Below, piece after piece: positions 42,099-45,053 of a stretch of DNA of 45,053 bases; positions within the stretch are counted from its first letter, which is position 1, and each line of letters starts with the position of its first letter. The position numbers and the translations under genes are program-made. A model generated the notes under the pieces. That model worked only from the letters and a program-made list of their open reading frames with translations. It was not told the DNA's origin and made no database searches. The DNA comes from Gemmobacter nectariphilus DSM 15620 (GTDB taxonomy: Bacteria > Pseudomonadota > Alphaproteobacteria > Rhodobacterales > Rhodobacteraceae), in assembly GCF_000429765.1 (NCBI RefSeq), contig NZ_AUCM01000019.1:1-45053 (forward strand), written 5' to 3'.

Positions 42099-43325
42099 AT
42101 GCAAAAGATCGCGCTACCCGAACGGCAGCAATGGCGCGACAAGGCACAAGAGGTGGGGTTTACCTTCGCCGACATGCATGGCGAGCCCTATTGGGATGAA
42201 AGCTCGGCCTATCGGTTCAGCCTGCGCCAGATCGAGAACGACATCGAAGACCCCGCGACAGAACTGCACGCCATGTGCCGCGAGGCCGTGGACCATATCG
42301 TCACCAGCGATGCGCTGATGACGCAGCTGTGCATCCCCGAGGCGCATCGCGGCCTGATTGCCGACAGCTGGCAGCAAGGCCAGCCAGAGCTTTATGGCCG
42401 CTTCGATCTGGCCTATGATGGTACCGGCCCGGCCAAGCTGCTGGAATACAACGCCGATACCCCGACATCGCTTTATGAAAGCGCGTCCTTTCAATGGTCC
42501 TGGCTGGAAGACCAGATCGCCGCCGGCGTGCTGCGTGACAGCGACGATCAGTTCAACGGCATCCATGAGGCGCTGGTCGAACGCCTTGCGGCGCTGTTCG
42601 CCCCCGACACCGACCTGCATTTCACCGCACAGGCCGGCAGCCCCGAAGATTACGCCACGGTCGAGGCCCTGGGCTGGGCCGCGCGTCAGGCGGGCCTGGG
42701 GGCGCATTACTGCGATCTCGACAAGATCGGCCTGTCGCCCGATGGCCAGTTCGTCGACGATCAGGATCGGGTGATCGGCACGCTGTTCAAGCTGTATCCG
42801 TGGGAGGATCTGCTGCGCGACGATTACGCCGCGCATCTGGCGTCTTCGGGCACGCGGTTCCTGGAGCCGCCATGGAAGGCGCTGCTGTCGAACAAGGGCC
42901 TGCTGGCCGTGCTGTGGCAGATGTTCGAAGGCCATCCCAACCTGCTGCCAGCGTTTTTCGAAACCGACGTGGCGCAGGCCCTGGCCGGCACCGGCCCTGC
43001 CGCACAGCCGGTCCGGGCAGCGTTCGGGCGTGCGGCGGATCAGCTGCGCACCGGCCATGTGACGAAGCCGGTGTTCTCGCGCGAAGGGGCCTCGATCACC
43101 ATTGTCGAGGCGGGCAGCGTGACCGAAACCGCCGCCCTGCGCGCCTACGACCACCACCCCCGCATCGTGCAGGCCTATGCGCCCCTGCCGGTCTTTGACG
43201 GTTTCCGCCCGGTGATCGGCGCCTGGATCATTGGCGAATCCTGCGCCGGGATCGGCATCCGCGAGGACCGATCACGCATCACGCAGGATCTTTCGCGCTT
43301 CAAGCCCCATTTCATCCGTGACTGA
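42099..43325 (+). CDS. Glutathionylspermidine synthase-like ATP-grasp ligase (YgiC type)
   Basis: A 408-aa protein of the GSP_synth family, whose ATP-grasp domain joins a carboxylate to an amine. Motifs: MHGEPYWDESSAYRFSL, GRFDLAYDGTGPAKLLEYNA (substrate/Mg loop), LFKLYPWEDLLRDDYA, EPPWKALLSNKGLLAVLW and TKPVFSREGASITI (ATP lysine region). It lacks the amidase domain of bifunctional GspS. GGAG 6 nt before ATG 42099; the frame is open upstream to 42012. It forms a pair with the next gene, as YgiC/YgiB do in enterobacteria, although in opposite order. The product is unknown. Confidence 0.85.
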   Translation: MQKIALPERQQWRDKAQEVGFTFADMHGEPYWDESSAYRFSLRQIENDIEDPATELHAMCREAVDHIVTSDALMTQLCIPEAHRGLIADSWQQGQPELYGRFDLAYDGTGPAKLLEYNADTPTSLYESASFQWSWLEDQIAAGVLRDSDDQFNGIHEALVERLAALFAPDTDLHFTAQAGSPEDYATVEALGWAARQAGLGAHYCDLDKIGLSPDGQFVDDQDRVIGTLFKLYPWEDLLRDDYAAHLASSGTRFLEPPWKALLSNKGLLAVLWQMFEGHPNLLPAFFETDVAQALAGTGPAAQPVRAAFGRAADQLRTGHVTKPVFSREGASITIVEAGSVTETAALRAYDHHPRIVQAYAPLPVFDGFRPVIGAWIIGESCAGIGIREDRSRITQDLSRFKPHFIRD

Positions 43326-43343
43326 TCCGCAGGAGCACAGGAT

Positions 43344-43910
43344 ATGAAGAAACGTTCGACACATGTGGCCCTTGTGCTGATGGGGGCGTTCGCCCTGTCG
43401 GGCTGCAAGGAGGAACAGGTCGACGCGCAGGCCTTTCCCGACCTGCAAAGCTGCAAGGCCGCGGCCAATGCCGGCGGGATGTTCAGCCCCGCCGAATGCG
43501 ACACCGCCTTTGCCGAGGCAAAGGCGCTGCATGTCGAATCCGCGCCGCGCTATGACAGCCTTGCCGTCTGCGAGGCACAGCATGGCGAAGGCGCCTGCGG
43601 CACCGAACAGGCGGCGCAATCGGGCGGGTCGGGGTCGATCTTCATGCCGCTGATGATGGGCTACCTGCTGGGCAACATGATGGGCAACGCGCGCGGCGCT
43701 GCCGCCTCGCAGCCGCTTTACAGGACGGCGGATGGCAAGTTCACCAATGCCGCCGGCAGCAGCACCTTTTCCAGCAACGCCGGCAAGGCCAAGCTGTCAC
43801 CCAGCCAGTTCACCAAACCGCCCGGCACCATCGGCCTGGCGCCGATGACCAAGACCACCGCCGCCTCGCGCGGGGGCTTTGGCGGATCGGGCATCGCAAG
43901 CGGCGGCTGA
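43344..43910 (+). CDS. DUF1190 lipoprotein (YgiB type)
   Basis: A 188-aa lipoprotein with lipobox ALSGC (C21). After it come the DUF1190 features: paired cysteines (LQSCKAAA, PAECDTAFAEAK, AVCEAQHGEGAC), a glycine-methionine-rich hydrophobic stretch (MPLMMGYLLGNMMGN) and a Ser/Ala/Gly-rich tail ending GGFGGSGIASGG. It starts 18 nt after the ligase with AGGAT near the ATG. Function of the family is not established; a cell-envelope role with the ligase is inferred from pairing. Confidence 0.8.
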   Translation: MKKRSTHVALVLMGAFALSGCKEEQVDAQAFPDLQSCKAAANAGGMFSPAECDTAFAEAKALHVESAPRYDSLAVCEAQHGEGACGTEQAAQSGGSGSIFMPLMMGYLLGNMMGNARGAAASQPLYRTADGKFTNAAGSSTFSSNAGKAKLSPSQFTKPPGTIGLAPMTKTTAASRGGFGGSGIASGG

Positions 43911-44073
43911 GGGGCTGGGCCGCAGCAATAGGCGCCATTGATGCGCGTCGAATTGCCGGCGCCGTGATGCGAGGGCGATCTTTGCGGGCGATCCGCTTCA
44001 ATCGGCCGCCCGAAGGGATCGTGATCTGCGGCCCGGGCCTTGCCGCAGGTCGCGGCGCGGCCGTCTTGCCACC

Positions 44074-44715
44074 TTATGAGGCCAGGGCACTGATGGCGGC
44101 CGGACCAGCCATCAGCGTCACGCCCTGCTCGCGCAGCCGGGCATCGATACGGCTGTAGACCTCGCTGCGGCAGGCGATTTCCAGATCATGCCGGGGAACC
44201 CAGTATTTCACTCGGAAGGTGATGCCTTGCGGGCTGAAGCTTGCGACCTGCACCTCGGGTGTCCTGCCGGGAACGATGGTCTGTGCCCCCTCGAGTGCCG
44301 TGCCGATCAAACGACATGCCTCGGCCACCGGGAAGGTGACGGGCAGGGTCAGGTCAACGTGATCGCGGTATTCTGGTCGCGGGGCGCTGAAATTGGTGAT
44401 CCTCTGGCGCGAGATCTGGCTGTTGGGCAAGATCACATATGTGCTGTCGCGCGTCACCAGACGCGTGGTGCGCCAGCCGATGTCCTGCACCCGGCCCTGC
44501 GCCAGCCCGTCGATGCTGACCCAATCGCCAATGCGGAACGGCGCCTCCAGCCCAAGCGCAAGGCCCGAAAAGGTGTCGGCCACCACATTGCGGATTGCAA
44601 AGCCCAGAACCGCCAGCACCAGTCCCGACCCGGTCAGGAACCCCGACAGATCCTGACGGAAGAACAGCGACAGGCTGGCAAGGGTGGCCACCATGAACAG
44701 CGCCACGCGAAACAT
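44074..44715 (-). CDS. MscS-family mechanosensitive channel, 5' end truncated
   Basis: 213 codons of an MscS-type channel: the pore helix region (GSGLVLAVLGFAIRNVVADT), the beta domain (PFRIGDWVSIDGLAQGRVQD, RTTRLVTRDSTYVILPNSQI) and the alpha-beta C-terminal domain ending DARLREQGVTLM. Small MscS proteins have three membrane helices; only about two are left here. The ATG at 44715 lies right at the border with IS110-type sequence, so the true N-terminus was removed. A shortened, probably non-functional product. Confidence 0.7.
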   Translation of the reverse strand: MFRVALFMVATLASLSLFFRQDLSGFLTGSGLVLAVLGFAIRNVVADTFSGLALGLEAPFRIGDWVSIDGLAQGRVQDIGWRTTRLVTRDSTYVILPNSQISRQRITNFSAPRPEYRDHVDLTLPVTFPVAEACRLIGTALEGAQTIVPGRTPEVQVASFSPQGITFRVKYWVPRHDLEIACRSEVYSRIDARLREQGVTLMAGPAAISALAS

Positions 44716-44969
44716 ATGTGGACACCCCCTTCGTCAAGTCTTTCCTCAAAGCGCGTCGAATCCGGTTGGGTGCTTGCATATGTCCGGCCTCGTAGTGCGG
44801 CCGGTTGGCCGCGGGCCCTGATGATATCCGCGGATCATGGTCCCTATCAAATCATCGCGCTTTTGGGCGCTGTCTCGCGAACGGGTTTTCCTGATCCCCG
44901 GCAAAACCGGTAGTCATCACGCTTCTTGGGCAGACCCTCCGAACTGTTGCGACGCCAGTGCGTCGTATT
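44716..44969 (-). other. Structured 3' non-coding end of an IS110-family element
   Basis: This 254-nt stretch follows the transposase stop (minus strand) and has no gene. It contains compact hairpins on the transcript strand: CGACGC-ACTG-GCGTCG directly after the stop, CCGG-N5-CCGG, and GCGGCC-AACC-GGCCGC. In IS1111-group IS110 elements such a 3' end encodes the bridge RNA. That role here is an inference. The outer border near 44716-44735 (GTGGACACCCCC) is the presumed element end. Confidence 0.4.
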
Positions 44970-45053
44970 CTATGCGGCTGCTTCTCCGTAGACGGTTTTC
45001 CGTGCCATCACGGCCCAGCAGATCCGTGCCATCTTGTTGGCCAGGGCCACCGT
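44970..45053 (-). mobile_element. IS110-family transposase, C-terminal end (runs off the window)
   Basis: The last 27 codons read TVALANKMARICWAVMARKT and VYGEAAA before a TAG at 44970-44972. The ALANK.ARI.WA pattern is the conserved C-terminus of IS110/IS1111 transposases. The rest of the gene lies beyond the right edge, so intactness cannot be judged. Confidence 0.65.

Overview
The window is high-GC DNA of an alphaproteobacterium, most likely a Rhodobacteraceae member close to Paracoccus. The basis is a clade-I (Tat-exported) nitrous oxide reductase cluster in the order nosRZDFYLX, an NsrR/YtfE-like/NnrS nitric-oxide block, a TRAP-linked catabolic operon and typical alphaproteobacterial insertion sequences. 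The genus is an inference. No rRNA, tRNA or CRISPR array was seen.

Layout: (1) 1-2.5 kb is a graveyard of gene and transposase fragments (IS3, IS110, DUF2493, DUF6527, an ATPase tail). (2) 2.5-6.7 kb is a 1367-aa repeat protein with a C-terminal RTX calcium-binding region and a hairpin terminator. (3) 6.8-10.1 kb holds IS66, IS3 and IS110 remnants around a Phd/PemK-like toxin-antitoxin pair with its own operator, a RES-domain fragment and an unknown truncated gene. (4) 10.2-15.0 kb has a TauD/TfdA-family dioxygenase divergent from an IclR regulator, then a second RTX protein. (5) 15.1-15.75 kb is more debris, including an IS3 remnant running in frame into a ParB fragment.

(6) 15.9-27.2 kb is a run of eleven minus-strand genes: SulP transporter, VOC protein, metallo-beta-lactamase-fold hydrolase, TRAP transporter (DctP, DctQ, DctM), SDR dehydrogenase, GntR regulator, FAD oxidoreductase, dienelactone hydrolase and TfdB/PheA-like hydroxylase. 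Several neighbours overlap by 1-4 nt. It looks like uptake and oxidation of an organic acid, possibly aromatic, of unknown identity, controlled by the GntR protein.

(7) 27.9-30.9 kb is a nitric-oxide response block: NsrR on the minus strand, divergent from an internally shortened YtfE-like protein, a 5-formyltetrahydrofolate cyclo-ligase family protein and NnrS. IS3 and IS5 remnants separate it from (8) 31.5-42 kb, the nitrous oxide respiration locus: a cysteine-free Crp/Fnr regulator and a tandem DUF2249 protein on the minus strand, divergent from nosRZDFYLX. NosZ reduces N2O, NosR and NosX support electron and flavin supply, and NosDFYL support copper-site assembly. (9) 42-45 kb carries a glutathionylspermidine-synthase-like/DUF1190 pair (YgiC/YgiB type), an MscS channel gene cut at its 5' end, and the 3' end of an IS110-family element that leaves the window.
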